Shown one piece after another: positions 11,076-23,580 of a stretch of DNA of 33,215 nt (position 1 is its first letter; every line of letters begins with the position of its first letter). The DNA is from Candolleomyces eurysporus. Lineage: Eukaryota > Basidiomycota > Agaricomycetes > Agaricales > Psathyrellaceae. The stretch covers positions 1 to 33,215 of the forward strand of contig JANBPK010001555.1 in the NCBI GenBank assembly GCA_027579435.1, read 5' to 3'. The translations under genes were made by a program, and so were the position numbers. The notes below the pieces were generated by a model. It had not been told where the DNA came from. It saw nothing but the letters and a program-made list of their open reading frames with translations, and did no database searches.

Positions 11076-14000
11076 TCAACCTCGGCGATAGTAGGGTTCC
11101 ACTGCAATATAGTCCAGCGACAATTAGAGGTCAGCGAATGAAATCAGTATCCAACTACTCACGATCAAAGTTGCCCTCTGGGGTCTGTTTCTCCCTCTCC
11201 TCGATCAAGATTCCAACATCAGAGTTTTTCGCTATCTGTGTTTGACTCTTTGAATCGACCCATTCTCCCAGATCCTTCTCTTCATCAAGATAGCAAATGG
11301 CCGGGGAGTCAATGAGCAAGGTAGAGATTGATTTATCGGCAGAGAGCTGTGTCGCTGGCCTCGGTTCTGCCTCTAGAATACCCTCGGAGGGAAGCGTCTG
11401 GCCGGTGGAATTGTCGACATCGTGCCCAACGATTACTCTAGCTGGTCTTGGCGATTCCCCGGTCATCCCAGGAAAGAAACGCACAGACCGTCGAGTGCAA
11501 GTCATCGGCATGAAGACCGTTTTGTTCAATGTCATGACAGGATGGAAGCAGTCACAGTTCCTCAATTCCCCACCACCCCTTTGGGTAGCCTGGTCTTGAT
11601 CACAAAACAGTGGAACACGCCAAACCTGCAAGAGCTGCCAGCTGGCAGTGACATACAAGTACTCTTTTGTCCATGTCAAATTGAAAGGCAATGGTCGAGT
11701 ATTAATGCTCTCCACTTCCTTCAAGTGAATCCTTACTCGATGCACTAGAGTTGGTGGCGATGACCGCTGCGTGTTCTCCGGGGAGAGTCGGTATGTCAAA
11801 GCGAGAATGGCAAGCTGAAGAGGGGGTAAAGCTACATTGCCTTCCTCTATGGTTTCTGGATTTGGTCGTCGGCCTTCGAATGCAGAGATGTGCATGAATT
11901 CACCACAGGTTGAGAAGTAGCATTGGATAGATATGTGACGTGCTAGACTTTGACTTAGGACGCATAAACAGGGCGCAGTTGGCTAAGAACTCACCAAAGG
12001 GCGTGGATGGGAGTAGCGATCGGGTGAAAGATGTCTTCTTCTTGTAATCGACGAACAAAATGTCCCCATTACCCAGCGGCCATACTAGCAACGGTTTTGT
12101 CGGGTGAAAGACAGGTGGCGAGTCGTATATCTTGGACTTCAGCGGAGCCTGCCTCCTGAAAAGACAGATAGCTCCCGTAGTCCCTAGGCCGGGCCATATT
12201 CCGCTGTTGTGGCTGACACTCAAATCGTACACCGAGATGATGGCACATGGTTCGGATCGGAGATCTTCTGAGTCTTCGGAGTCTACAGGTTCGAATTCGT
12301 ATTCATCGCTCAAGTACTCTTGCCAGTGCTTGCTATCGTCATCGTCATCTTCGTCGAGCCATCGAGCCGGGTCTGGGCGAAGCACTGGCGATATTGGAAT
12401 GTTTTGAGGACCCCACAACCCCGGGGCCGGGCCGCCTATGCTGCGGTTGACGTTCCAGCCTAGCCCGCTACGTACCGCCTGGGGCTCGGGGTCGTTTTCG
12501 TATGGCACGATTGAGTCATCTTCGACCCACTCGTCATCATCGGTTGACGATTCCCCCACACTAGAACCGACGCTAGCAGCATCGACACTATCACCATCGC
12601 CGCAACTGTCGCTCTCCGAGTCTTCTTTGATATCGTATATTGCATCTTCAGACCCCTCATCGCTTCCTCCATCAATGCCGTCCAAGTCTCGGTATGATAG
12701 TTTCGTCCGAGAAGTGACCACCCAGATTTTGTCACGACGAGAAACCTCTTCGACATAGCCAGACACTCTTTCTCCGACTAGGCTGGGAGCATGGCCATGG
12801 AGTTTACAGATTTCGGTAAATCTTCCTTGGGAACTTCTCCCAAACAGTTTACTACCAATTCGGAGGACCTGTCCTTTGGAATAGAAAGATGCCAATGGTG
12901 CTCTATCGTTTGGAGCGTACGGGTTTGAGAGATCGGGAATGTAAAAGTCGAGGTCGCAGCTGCTGGCAGTGACGCGTAAAACTTGCTCAAGCGTCAGGAT
13001 AGGTGGGGTATTGCCCTTAAGGTCCCATGTTTGTGAGCTGCAGATAAGCGTCGCAGAATAGGTCGTAGCTGGCAGCGACTGTCCATGGCCGCTTGCCGCT
13101 GGTAAATTCCTGGCGGCGTACCTACAATGAATCGGTTTAGGAAAACCGGTATGAGTCTCGCCTACAGATAAACATACCTGATTTCGAGCGTATACATTTC
13201 CGAGCCAGATTCATTGGTACAGTCGGCGAAAAACACTTTCTGCTCCTGACAGACTGGGTGCTTTGGCAGTTCTACAGCAACTGGAAAACTATGAAAGCGA
13301 CTACTCCTCTTGGCTAGAAAATGATCAGCTCCCAGGGCGCCGGTCCATATGTGGTCCAACTCTCCGGTGTGTGGTGATGTGTCGGTGGTGCTCTCGCCGC
13401 GACATTTTCCCCAGCAGAGAAAGTATTGCCATTGTCGTAGGAGACTGCGGGTCTGCATCCGCACCTGATGTCCTTCCTCCGTCTGCAAAAACCAAGATGG
13501 GAACATCCTCCTTAGCTGATCTGCGTCTTCATCGACAGAATCATGGAATGTGGAGAAATGAGTCTGCGACCAAAGGGTTTGCACCTGAAGCAGGGTCCAA
13601 AAATTTGGTGACTTGATGAATGTGGAGACCTTCGGAACGAGCGCCTTCTGTCGCTCTTGATCAGTGATGTTATCCAGATGCTTGTCCCAATACATAGCGG
13701 CGTAAAGCAAAAAACTGGTTGGTCAAAGCAGGTACCCCAGTCATATCTTCCCACCGGTCCCCTCGCTTTTGCAGCAAGTCCGAGAAGCGCGATTGGAGGA
13801 GGTAATCGAGGCACGCCGTCACCGGAATTTCTGGACAGACCTGCACCTGTTCGAAACGAATTCCGTCGGTGTATGAGGTCAACGGACTTTGAGTGAGAAA
13901 TTCTTTGAGAGTGGAGTGAATGATGCGACAAGTATGTTGTGACTCGCTCCCTTCAACTTCGTCGCCATTTAAGTGGATAGGCACGAGCTCGATTAAAGGT

Positions 14001-15305
14001 TGCATAGCATCAAGAAGGCGATCTCTGTATGGCTTGTCGTCTGGATCCAAAACAGCCTTGGTCTTGCTGGATAAACACCACACTGCCTCCAAGAGCTCGC
14101 ATAATTGGAGGGGACGTTTGGCATAAACAAGAAGTGAGAAAATCATACTAGAGAAGACTCGGATCTCAGGCTCAAGAACTCATGAGAAACAGATCACTCA
14201 CGATGCAAGATGGCGTAGATGATTGGGGAACCTGTCGAAAATCTTCCCATAATAGTCGTTCAGGCTCCGAGGCATACCAACTTCAATCAAATCCTTCACG
14301 TCGCTCGGCTTTGATCTCTGGCCAAGCTCTTCTACCATCAGTCGCACCCAGATGAAGCTGCCGGCCGACCTATCTTGTAAATTCTGGAGGATGACCTTTT
14401 TATCGGACTCCCGGGGACCTTTAAGCTCGGTGGCTTCCTTAGACAAGTAGAGGACGATATCGTCTTGAGCAAAAGGGTCGATATCGATGCCTTGGAAGCT
14501 CGCCAGCTGATCCCTGATCTCCTCTCGTCGCTGGCTGCTCACCCACAACCGAACATGCTGAGGAAAATCTGCAGCGAGCCCCACTAGGAATTGGAGCACG
14601 GGGAGAATCCCGTCATTCCACCGCCCTTGTGAGCTGCCCAGCTCTTCGTCCACCCCATCCAACATGAAACAAATAATCGCATTTGGGGATCGGGGGATAA
14701 GGTCCGTGATAAGCTTGTGCACCTTATCTGTGCGCTTGAGCTGAACAGGGGAGGACAAGATCGATATCGTGAGAGGAGGAAGGTCGGCGAGTGCAGATGG
14801 ATCTGCCTCTAGAATTTGGTATGCAAGCATGGAGAGGATTTCAAGTTCTTTGTGCTGTCGTGCGAAATCGCAAAAGTGGTAGGCAACTTTTGGCTTCTTC
14901 GGGGAATCCGCGAGCGTTCGGATGGCCTGCGAACATAGTGTAGACTTCCCTGAGCCTGGGGAGCCATGAACCCATAGTACGGGCTGCTTAGTCGCGGGGT
15001 CGTCACGCCATTGGGTGAAGAACTGGTGTTCAAAGAGCCACCCGCATGTTCCTTCAGTCGCATTGCGCAAGTTAATCTCATGGCGGATCGAAAAATAGGG
15101 CTCGTTGTCGAAGTTCTGCGACAGTCGCTCAAAGATTTCGCGATCTAAGTAGACATCGAAAGCGATATAGATCCGTCAGCTCAATAAAATTGCGGGTTTA
15201 CAGCTACGCACCTTCATCCTTCACCACATGTTGGATATAATTCCCGTAAATTGAATTGAACGTAACGCGCTCAAAGTTGCAGTTCTGGCTGTTGTTCAAT
15301 GGCAT
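11076..15305 (-). CDS. NLR-like STAND NTPase: NACHT domain with propeller-like C-terminal region
   Basis: About 1300 residues. The start ATG at 15303-15305 gives NCNFERVTFNSIYGNYIQ, the N-terminal motif common in fungal NACHT proteins. Walker A is WVHGSPGSGKSTLCSQ (about 14965), Walker B IICFMLDGVDEEL (about 14650). A winged-helix segment follows (FSLLVYAKRPLQLCELLEAV, about 14120). The C-terminal half has acidic low-complexity tracts (DEDDDDDSKHWQEYLSDEYE, about 12350), then the degenerate propeller-type phrases PVFHPTKPLLVWPLGNGDIL and CYFSTCGEF. Introns close in frame at about 15210-15140, 14205-14150, 13190-13130 and 11995-11945; the last exon ends at TGA 11076-11078. An A run at 13709-13714 is one base too long: with five As the frame runs on into LLYAAMYWDKHLD. 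Expected role: a cytosolic nucleotide-gated sensor in non-self recognition or regulated cell death. The trigger is unknown. Confidence 0.88.
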
Positions 15306-15932
15306 GGCTTCGGCGGGAAGTGTTGAGGTGGGCGTTGAAAGTTAATCAAGTTCGTTAGGCGCCTTCGTTTGTCAGCCCCATGTTAGTGGTCAGTGCGTCA
15401 CGGCAGTTGTCTGTCACGCGACGGACGCGAAGACTATCACACCCCACCACACCCCTAGTAATGCAAAATCTTGATGATATATCCTGAACACAACTCCGTC
15501 GGCTTGACATTTGAGAGCCCTTGAAATTCCCACGTGGCATAATTTTATTGCGATAGGTATTTCAGCTTCGCGAATTCGTGGGGATGCTAGGGGCGAAAAC
15601 ATCAATTTTCTCTAGATGTCCAATAGCCAGTATGAAATAGGTGAGGGACTCAGGGAATCCACCAATATTTATGCACATTCATGTACACACTACTTGACTA
15701 CATCTATCCTAATATTCTGGGGATTTTAGAAGAATTTACAGTAAATATATTCCGGAAGGTTGCACATCCAGAAGGAGGACGGTCTGTGTATGTCTGTCAC
15801 TGACAACCCCAAAGCCGTCTGTGGGAGTCGAGTCGCGTCCGGCTGCGCGTCAATGCATACCAATTGCCAACTCAATGTATAAGGAACTGAGGCACTAAAG
15901 GTGGTGTAAACCAGCTGCCCACAGACAACACT
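15306..15932. other. Intergenic, 5' flank of NLR and left part of copy B
   Basis: Contains the NLR promoter and, from 15408, the left edge of duplication copy B. About 350 bp at roughly 15435-15790 has no counterpart in copy A. It is AT-richer than the flanks and may be an insertion. No gene seen. Confidence 0.5.
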
Positions 15933-17040
15933 ATGATCATCACAGAAGTTGCTTCACTCCGGTTCAAAGCGGCGTATACCGCTACCTTTGACCTGCCTTT
16001 GGATCTCTTCAAGCTCGGGAAAGTCGGTCAGCGTGATCATCATCCCCTTGCTCCACTCCACCGGCACCAGCGATAAGAGCGTCGTGTACATCCTATCCCA
16101 GCAGGCTGGGATAGCGCCATCGCTCACGAGGATTGGATAAAGAGAAAANGGGGGCCAAGATATTCGAAGAGGGTCACGTCGCACCTCGAGGATGTGACTC
16201 TGCGACACCCGGATTTCGCATTTGACGAGGAGAATTTCAATGTTCTTTTTGTTGTTTATGAGAACGTTCCTGAAGGCACCGAGCCCAGGGAGAGGAAGCG
16301 TGGCTGTCGACACTAAGTGGGCAAGACTTGGAGCATCCAGATTGTGGATTGCAGTCTTAAAATTTTCAAGGGACCTCGCCGTACTCCGATGGGGAGGATC
16401 CGACCTCCCAGAACTACAAGATACCGGAAAGGGTATGTTCCTAGCATTCAAGCCAGAACTAGGTAGGAACTCGCAAAGACCTCAGAAGAGCTACACCTGA
16501 GGCTTTTGTTAGTGAATAGAACTATGACTGTAGATTACGCTTTGTGTAGTACTCACAATTATGCTCCTTCTCCTCTCCTCAGCCTATTAAACTTCGGCAA
16601 CATCTCCCTAAGATACTCGGCGTGCTTTCTCCTCAAATCCGCTTCCTGCACCCTCCCTCGCCCACTCCATTTCCGCCTTTCAGCTTCAGGACCGTAGATG
16701 ACGGTGTAATCATCCAACACTTCGTCTTCGATAGGCACCACGAGACACGCCGCGCCGATGACGCAGTGGGACGATATTCGGACGGTGTGGTGGATTCTAG
16801 ATCTTGTGGATATGGTGTTGAAGTCACCTATACTCGGGCACTCGACACCTATTAGTTGAGAAAAGCAACCGTGCGTTAGCGTAGGGGTCATGATGTCTGC
16901 AACGTCGCGCTCACGGCAGCCAATCTCGAACNAAATTGTCGTCTCCTATCCGCATGACCTCTTTCCGCCTGTCGTTGTAGTTAATCAGCATGATACGCCC
17001 TTAAACAAGGTCAGCGAGAGACGAAGAGGCACTTCACCTG
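15408..17040 (+). repeat. Segmental duplication, copy B (ABM-like remnant + intact DCTN6)
   Basis: Direct-orientation counterpart of 6200-7445, with the same gene order. The ABM-like frame is broken here and DCTN6 is complete, the reverse of copy A. Divergence outside the genes is substantial, so the event is not recent. Confidence 0.85.
15933..16470 (+). pseudogene. Decayed ABM-like paralogue, copy B
   Basis: Starts at an ATG (15933) matching the intact gene (MIITEVASLRFK beside MLTITEFASLKLK). An indel near 16030 shifts the frame, which then meets a stop near 16075. In another frame TSDKSVVYILS matches TSDKSIVHILS of copy A. Later segments matching the intact gene are again shifted. The N at 16149 may explain one shift, but not the others. 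The region is noncoding in its present form. Confidence 0.85.
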
Positions 17041-17351
17041 TTTACGATGATCGTTGCTTCTTCAATGATACATCCAGCACCAATGACGATAGGACCTGCG
17101 ATGGCGAATATCGTAGCCTTCGGATGGACAATGGTACCTGTAGACAACGTTGGGTGAGCCTTCTGGTGCGCTGGACGAGCCTCGGATGTAAAGACGCACC
17201 TGCACCTATGGTAATGTCCCCCTTCAGTTCAACATCCTGGCACACAACTGCTTTCGAATGGATCGTGAATTTGTCACGTCTAAAAGTCCAAAGAACGTCA
17301 GGATTCCAGCTCTTTCTTTCAAGGGAGTAAAGCACAACACATTGGTGGCAT
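16559..17351 (-). CDS. DCTN6: Dynactin subunit 6 (p27), left-handed beta-helix protein
   Basis: Subunit of the dynactin pointed-end complex that helps dynein engage cargo. Best start is the ATG at 17349-17351: the mini-exon MPPI splices over a short intron (GTGTTG..TTTTAG) to RDKFTIHSKAVVCQDVELKG. Next exons read DITIGAGTIVHPKATIFAIA and GPIVIGAGCIIEEATIIVNR, the hexapeptide repeats of the beta-helix. Then come RRKEVMRIGDDNLFEIGCRE, ECPSIGDFNTISTRSRIHHT and VRISSHCVIGAACLVVP, and a helical C-terminus ending MLPKFNRLRRGEGA, stop TAA at 16559-16561. The N at 16932 is a surplus base: omitting it restores DDNLFEIGCR. About 190 residues, as in animals. The donor of the first intron (GTGTTG) is weak, so the start is less sure than the rest. 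Confidence 0.9.
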
Positions 17352-17395
17352 TCCGAAGGGGGGTGGGAAGTGGCGGTTTGGTGGTGGTGGTGGTT

Positions 17396-17414
17396 CCTGG
17401 ACACTTTGTCCAGG
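17396..17414. repeat. Perfect 8-bp stem inverted repeat
   Basis: CCTGGACA-CTT-TGTCCAGG can fold into an 8-bp hairpin with a 3-nt loop. It lies in the DCTN6 upstream region, about 210 bp beyond the 3' end of the Helitron frame. Helitrons carry a hairpin near their 3' end, but no CTRR end follows it at the usual distance, so I do not assign it to the element. TTGTCCAGG recurs at about 17561. Confidence 0.55.
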
Positions 17415-17622
17415 TTTATGTTTTGTCTGGCTGGAACGACGAAAATGCTGGATTTTTTTGCCCTTATGGGGATAAGCTGAGGTTCAAATTAAATATGTGT
17501 ATTTGTGTGTGAATCGTGTGTGTAAAAGTTGCGTATCGTGGTGCGTTTGGTACGTGGTTTGTCCAGGCGAACCCAGAGATTCCAACACAGCCACGGGGGA
17601 GGTCTGATTGTTCTATCTGGTG

Positions 17623-20600
17623 TTAGGTTTCGAGGGTGGGAGAGTGTAGAGACTTTGTAGTGTTTTCTAAGTTATTGATTCTTCGTAATTCTTCTTTCAA
17701 CTCTCCTGACATTTCTTGTGCGATCCTGGAGTCCGGGAACGTTCGGAGAATGATCAGACCGTTCAAGCATTTGATTCGCGAGAGCATAACGTATATTCCT
17801 TGACCTCTGGCAGACATTATATCGACGATGGCCTTGCTTAGCGTTCGTCCTTGACTTTTATAATCGGTGTAAGAGTAGGCTGGTATTAATGGTATTTGTG
17901 ATCGGCGGAATGAGGGAGATTGGGTGCTTGGAAGTGAATATGTGAGTTTGATGGAGATACTGGTGGGGAAGATTGGCACCACGCCTTCTGGAAGATTTGG
18001 TGCTTGCGTAGTGCAACCCGGGATGCGTACGTAGACTACTGATGCCTTCCTATGACCTTCTGAGTCCACGTTATAGATCACGTTGTCGACTGTGCCTTCG
18101 CACCCGTTGACTATTTTGAATGGAACCGAAATGTTTTCGGTTAGCATGACTTTCATACCGGTGAAGAGTGGTAGTTTTCCCAATGAATCTTCTGTGGTCC
18201 GTGAAGGTAGATTCCAAAGGTGGTCAGCGTCGCGGGGATCGATTGGTCGTCGTTTCCTTGTGTCGGAGGCGTAGTATAAGTGGACGGCAGTTCTCAGGCG
18301 TCGTGCATGGGATGAAAGCAAATCTACGTTCAGGGCATCTCTGAGTGATTTACTACCTACGATTACGGGAGCGTCTTGGAACCGAGCTAGTTCTAATGGG
18401 TCGCTCCGTGAAATCGTTATTAATAGGCGGCTTTTTAGGTGGTCGGCGATAGTGTAACCGTTTAATTTCACTGGTCGTCCGTCTTCTTGGTTGCATCGGT
18501 TCGTGCGTATGTGATCCAGGATTTGTGCGTAAAGAGTGTCGTCCGCTTGCCTATGGTTTTGTTTCAAGAGAACTACCTGGTTTACTTGTCTCCACAAGTA
18601 TGCTCCTGCTAGCGAGTCTATTCCTTGAGAATTTCTGGCTTCAAAGAATGAAGGGCTGCGGACGATACGCCATGAGTACAGACTAATTTGTTTAGGCGGA
18701 GGAAGTTGGTAGAAATCTCCGAAGAAAATCAAGTTGATTCCGCCGAAGGGTAGATTGTGTTCCGGCCTGAACTCTCCTTTAGATTTGCGAAGGCGCAATG
18801 ACATGGTAGCTAAAAATTGAGCGCCTAACATCGAGACTTCGTCGATAAGTATATATTTGACACTCTTCCACTCATCGGATAAACGCTGGTTTACTGATGT
18901 CTTCCTGGAGGGATTGATGGATAGGAGACCATGAAGAGTCTGCCCTCCTATTAGAGATGCTGCGATCCCGGTGGGTGCACCCATTCGTAATGCATTAGCC
19001 ATGTTCAGTTTGTCAAACAGTGAGACTATGGTCTTTATGAGGTAAGACTTTCCCGTTCCTCCACCTCCCCCTACGTACATGAGGAGCTGATCTGTTCCTT
19101 CGATGATGTGTCTGGATATGATTTCAAAGGCTCTGAGTTGTTCTGGGTTGGTGTGAAGACTTCTGCTTCTGGCAAGATCCCGTGCTATACGCCATAGTTC
19201 GGTGGATGATGATCGAAGTCCGGTCGCCGAATGAGCGTTGATGGTTGTGAGCGACACTAGTGGTGGGTGCACGTCTGATGTGATGATTGGCGGCGCTAAT
19301 GGTGTGTTGTCTTCGATAGTTGAACGATGATGTTTGAAATTGGTCATGTAGAGATTTTGCTGTCTGATAGCTTCTTTGAGACTTTCATTAATCAGTTGTG
19401 TCGGGTCGTATGTGGGTTGCTCCGTAGGTTCTTTGTCGAAATGTGTGTTTTGGCATAAATTCAAGGCTAGGGATGTGTCACGGCCTATTAAAGAGGCCAG
19501 AGCTATGTTCGGTTCGTATGTTTCATTTTGCTCCTTCGGATATTCTTTGACGAAGTCAAATACGCTCTGTTCAAACGAGATCGATTGTTGGTGAATATTT
19601 GGTTCGAGTGAGTTAGTTAGGTCGAATATAGCCGAACGCTGATTCTGTGAGCGTTTGTTCCTTGGTCGTTCGTCTCTTGCGTGTTTCGCTTCCGACAGGA
19701 TGGACATGTTTTCTATAGTTTTTTTTTTCCCAATCAGTTAGAGTGCCTGAATAGGATTCCAGTGCTTCCATCCATGAATGCATGTTCCCTTTTAAAGTGC
19801 CCGGATTCCTCCACGGTTTGAATAAAATAAGCATGTCTCTGGCCCACGATTCGCGTTCGACTTCGTTCCCTTGTTTTCGAGACAGGCGTGGACCAAGGAG
19901 TACTGGAACAGCCGGTTTTTTCCTTGATTTCAACCTGTGGGTGGCGAATTGAGGGTGAGCAGAGGTCATGAATGAAGATTCCGTAGACGACGATTTCGCG
20001 TTTTTTGGTACCTTTGTGCACCAAGATAGGAACGCGTATATGCCCATGGATACGTAGGGTTCGTAATCGGGGCGAAGAATGTAGTCCAAAAGGGTATTGG
20101 AACCGTTAAGCNTTTTTTTTGTTTGGGGAAATTGCCATTCGTATGTCGGTGAGAGAAGCAATATTCCCGACTAGTAGGTCTGCAATGGAGTTTTGCTGGG
20201 TTTCCCGATTGGATTCTGTCAGGTATTTGAGCACGAATTGAAGGATTTCGCCCCAGTTCACTGGCTTGAACACCTCGCAGGTATAATACTCCCCTTTACC
20301 CATGATGAAACTCATAATCTGTGGGTGAGAAAACTCTTGGTGGCCTAGCATGCTGTTTACTGCGATCGTTATAGCGAGCCTGGTGGAGGCTTCATCCGAT
20401 GAAGTTCCGGAGAGTATTCTTCGGGATTCATATTGTCGGATGGCGTATGATAGAGCCGAAAGTCCAGCGTACATAGAAAGGGGGGCTTTCGTGATGTAGT
20501 CCGTAACGTAATACATAAAGGCCTTTGCGTCTTCCCCTGAACCGATGAATTTGAAGTCCGTGTTGCATTTCATGAGGAACGTCACAATGGGATTGAATGT

Positions 20601-23580
20601 TGTCATTCTTGGGTGGCGTCTCCGAAGTTTGATGGTTCCTGTTTGTTCGTCTACTTCAGTTTCTTCCTGTGTTGAACCATCCATTCCAAACCGGCAATTG
20701 GCTGCAGTACGAGGTTCCCCGGGTAAGAGGTATTTCCAGCATGTTCCTGTATGCTTGTGCCAGTGATATTTGGAAAGTAGATCGTCTACATGTTCTTTCA
20801 TTTCAACGTCAAACGTATCCTCGTCCATATCGGACACTTGCGGTCCGTCTACGGTTCCCGGATGAGGCTCGCTTTGTATAGATTGTTCCGTGTCATTATT
20901 GTCGGAGAGGCTGTTCAGAGCCGATCGAGAGCCGATGAAACCCGAGTTAGTGACGCTGTCCAGCCAATTTTTCAGCTTCTGTCGATATAGAGCGGAATTT
21001 ATCAATACGCTGCACAAAGTCTCAGGTGGGAGGTGACCTTGAAGCCATATTAGCATGTGACAGTGTAAGGAACCTCGGCCTTGTGTTTCGACAGTCCCGT
21101 AGTATGTGCTGCAGTGACCGAATAGACCCTTTTTATGACCCTTGGGTGATACCCTGAGAATAATTTTGATAAATGCTTTAATCATTGTGTCGAAAAAGAT
21201 GGCGCATGCTGAAGGATGATTAATAGACAGTATCATTCTGTCGTTCATAGTTAGGTTTAATGGAAAGTTTGCAGATTCCGTGTCCGTTCTTCGGAATGCC
21301 AAAGCGCTTACGATGGGGTTGTGGTGATCGGCTGGGTTCAGGGTTATGAATAAGGTGGGGGAGCCGCGCTGGTTGATGATTCCTCTAATTTCGTTTCTAA
21401 TTTTGATTCGTTGAGCGACGCTCCCAGGTATGTTTCGAGCAATAGGCAAGATGGACAACATGAGCCGCACGATTCGCTTTTCGTCTTCTGTGCGCGGTTC
21501 GTAATTTGGGTTCGATTGGAATCTGTCTCTAAGGGCTTCGAGGTTCCCTTTGTCCAGGTTTCCCAAGTCCGATATTATTCGGGAATACGATGAAGCGGGG
21601 ACAGAGAACCTCATGCTGGTGTTAACGGCCGCCTTTCTGATAATATTGTAAACGTCGAAAGCCAATTCGTGCTCGGATTCAAAGAAAGGATCTTGGACGT
21701 TTATGAGGTGGCGTAATTGGGCTTCCGGGGAAACTTTCCGGCGACGTCGAGGTTCGTTGAAACCCCCGATACCAAATGGATCAGCGTTCGGGTGCGCCCA
21801 GCTTAGCCAATTAGGGTTGTTGATATCTGGAACTGGGGTATTTCCCGAGCGTGTTTGCAGGAAGGGATGGCCGTCTTTGCACCACTTCAGAGCTTGCAGG
21901 GACATTTCACGAAAGCTGTGTGAGGAATGATCCCCAAGGGTGTACGTAGTATTTTCCATGAACAACCCTTCTAGCCCATGGTCTCTACCAGTATAGTTGG
22001 AGACTGCAGACTCTGCGGCGTCATTAGTTGGTAGATGCGAGATGGTCACAGCTGATAGTAATCCTGTATCGGTATGTTTGTCAACAAAAAGATCTTCGAG
22101 GTGTTCGGAACTGAATCCTTTGAATCCTTGTGATCGTTGATAGTGAGGGTTGTGGGTGATCAAGAACTGGAGGAGGAGCTTGACACGGGTCTTCTTGATT
22201 AAGATTGGATGTAGTGTCTTAATCGTTGAAAGGGAAGGAGGAGTTTTGGAAACTATAAGCGCACATAAAGTATCCCTTATTTCAGATGGGGATGGGGGAA
22301 GAATGTCGTATAGTCGTCGAACGTTGAGAGGAGTGGAAATAACGTTTCCTCTGATGTGTCTTCGTCTGGGATTTTTCGTGTCTGAGTCGTCGTCGTCGAA
22401 TCCTGAGAATCGACACAGGATGCTGTTCGTCCTTGTTCTGCAGATCAAAGCCTTCTCGAAGATTGACATTTCATTGAATGCTCGTTTCACCTCTTCTGGA
22501 AGGCGGTCTCGGGCGTAATAAAGCCAATTTGCGAGTGCTAGTCGAGGCATGTTCCCTTTCTCTAGGTCTCTGTTGCACCTGAGGCATATAGACATCCAGC
22601 CTTTTGTTTGTGTCTCAGTCAGCCCTTGAGGCTCTAAAATAGCACGTTCGTAGCTCTCAAAGTTATAAGATGTCGGTCTGACATGCTCGGGGAGATCTTC
22701 GTTTTGCAGAAGCGTTAGATCAACCTGAGTCGCGTGGATCCTTAATATTATGTCCGAAGACACTAGTTCACTGCACACAGCACAGGTTTTGCGTCTGAAA
22801 TTCTTAGAGCTAACTTTTTTTTTGCCACTCTTCAAGCAAATTTCTGCGTAATTTTTTGGAAGGTGGGGTCAGATGAGACGTGTCAAAGTATGCGGAATTG
22901 GTCTCCGGTATGGATGAAGTATTGTTCGTCGTGTTAGGTGGTTCTGTAGGTTCTGGATTGACAATTTCTTGGCTTTGAGGAATAGCAGGCCGGGCGGCTG
23001 GTAAGTTTGAAACTCGGGTGTAGCCTTCATTGTTGTCAGTAGATCGTGCCAGCCATTGCTGGTTTAATGATGAGTATTTCCAAGGTCTTACGAATCGTAA
23101 ACGAGGGAGTTCTTTGAACAGGTAGATCGTCGAGTTACAAGCATCGGTGCAAGAATGTGAAGCAAGTCTCGAGATGATTTCCAGTTTACGTAGGCCACTG
23201 TATCTTATGTTGTGTCGAGAAGCTAAATTCTTTAGGTTTGAGAGCTGGAACCTGACGTAGTGTTTTACCAGGTGTTGAACGTTTGTTTGGATCAAACAGA
23301 AGGCAGGCAGGAAAACACGGGGGTCGGAATGGGCTACTTCTTCGGATTTGATTGATTTGATGAATTGGTAGTTGTTGTTGAAATATTCGGTTTCCATCGT
23401 TATCGCTGTGGAGTTCATGATGTTGGTTGCTTCCAGTGAGAGTCTATGAGCTGTTATGAACCGCGTAAGCATCAATCGGCATTGACGTAAAAAAAAGGTT
23501 TTGGAGAAAGTTTGATGGAGAGGCGAGGGAATGCCATGAAGCGGAGTCGCTCTATCAAGGAGGTCGTTTTGACTTACCAT
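17623..23580 (-). mobile_element. Autonomous-type Helitron, coding core (termini not resolved)
   Basis: Defined by the Rep-helicase frame alone. I looked for 5' TC and 3' CTRR ends with a nearby hairpin and for an A|T insertion site in 17352-17622 and 23581-25700, and found no convincing pair. If the ribonucleotide reductase gene is cargo, the true 5' end lies beyond 25450. Helitrons transpose by rolling-circle replication and often carry host gene pieces. Confidence 0.85.
17623..23580 (-). CDS. Helitron Rep-helicase polyprotein, frame broken at three homopolymers
   Basis: One frame of about 1985 codons in three joins. N-terminal: a SAP-like stretch (NLKNLASRHNIRYSGLRKLE, about 23200) and a DUF6570-like zinc-binding segment (CAVCSELVSSDIIL; MPRLALANWLYYARDRLPEE, about 22520). 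Middle: Helitron Rep endonuclease with the HUH motif GRGSLHCHMLIWL (about 21040-21083) and paired tyrosines YYVTDYITK (about 20490-20515). C-terminal: PIF1-type 5'-3' helicase with Walker A GGGGTGKSYL (about 19050), Walker B ILIDEVSMLG (about 18830), GDFYQLPPP and YKSQGRTLSKAIVD (about 17850). Breaks are at T9 22815-22823, N plus T8 20112-20120, and T10 19719-19728; one base too many at each explains all three, so the gene may be intact in the real genome. The start ATG (23578-23580) is followed by GTAAGT, which could instead be a splice donor. Confidence 0.9.

Noticed and set aside
12132..12758. Serine-rich plus-strand frames
   Set aside because: They are antisense shadows of the acidic Asp/Glu/Ser tracts of the NLR.
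19707..20161. Programmed ribosomal frameshifting in the Helitron at A-rich runs
   Set aside because: All three breaks need the same one-base removal, and the same artefact occurs in unrelated single-copy genes of this window; one break includes an N. Miscalled run length is simpler.
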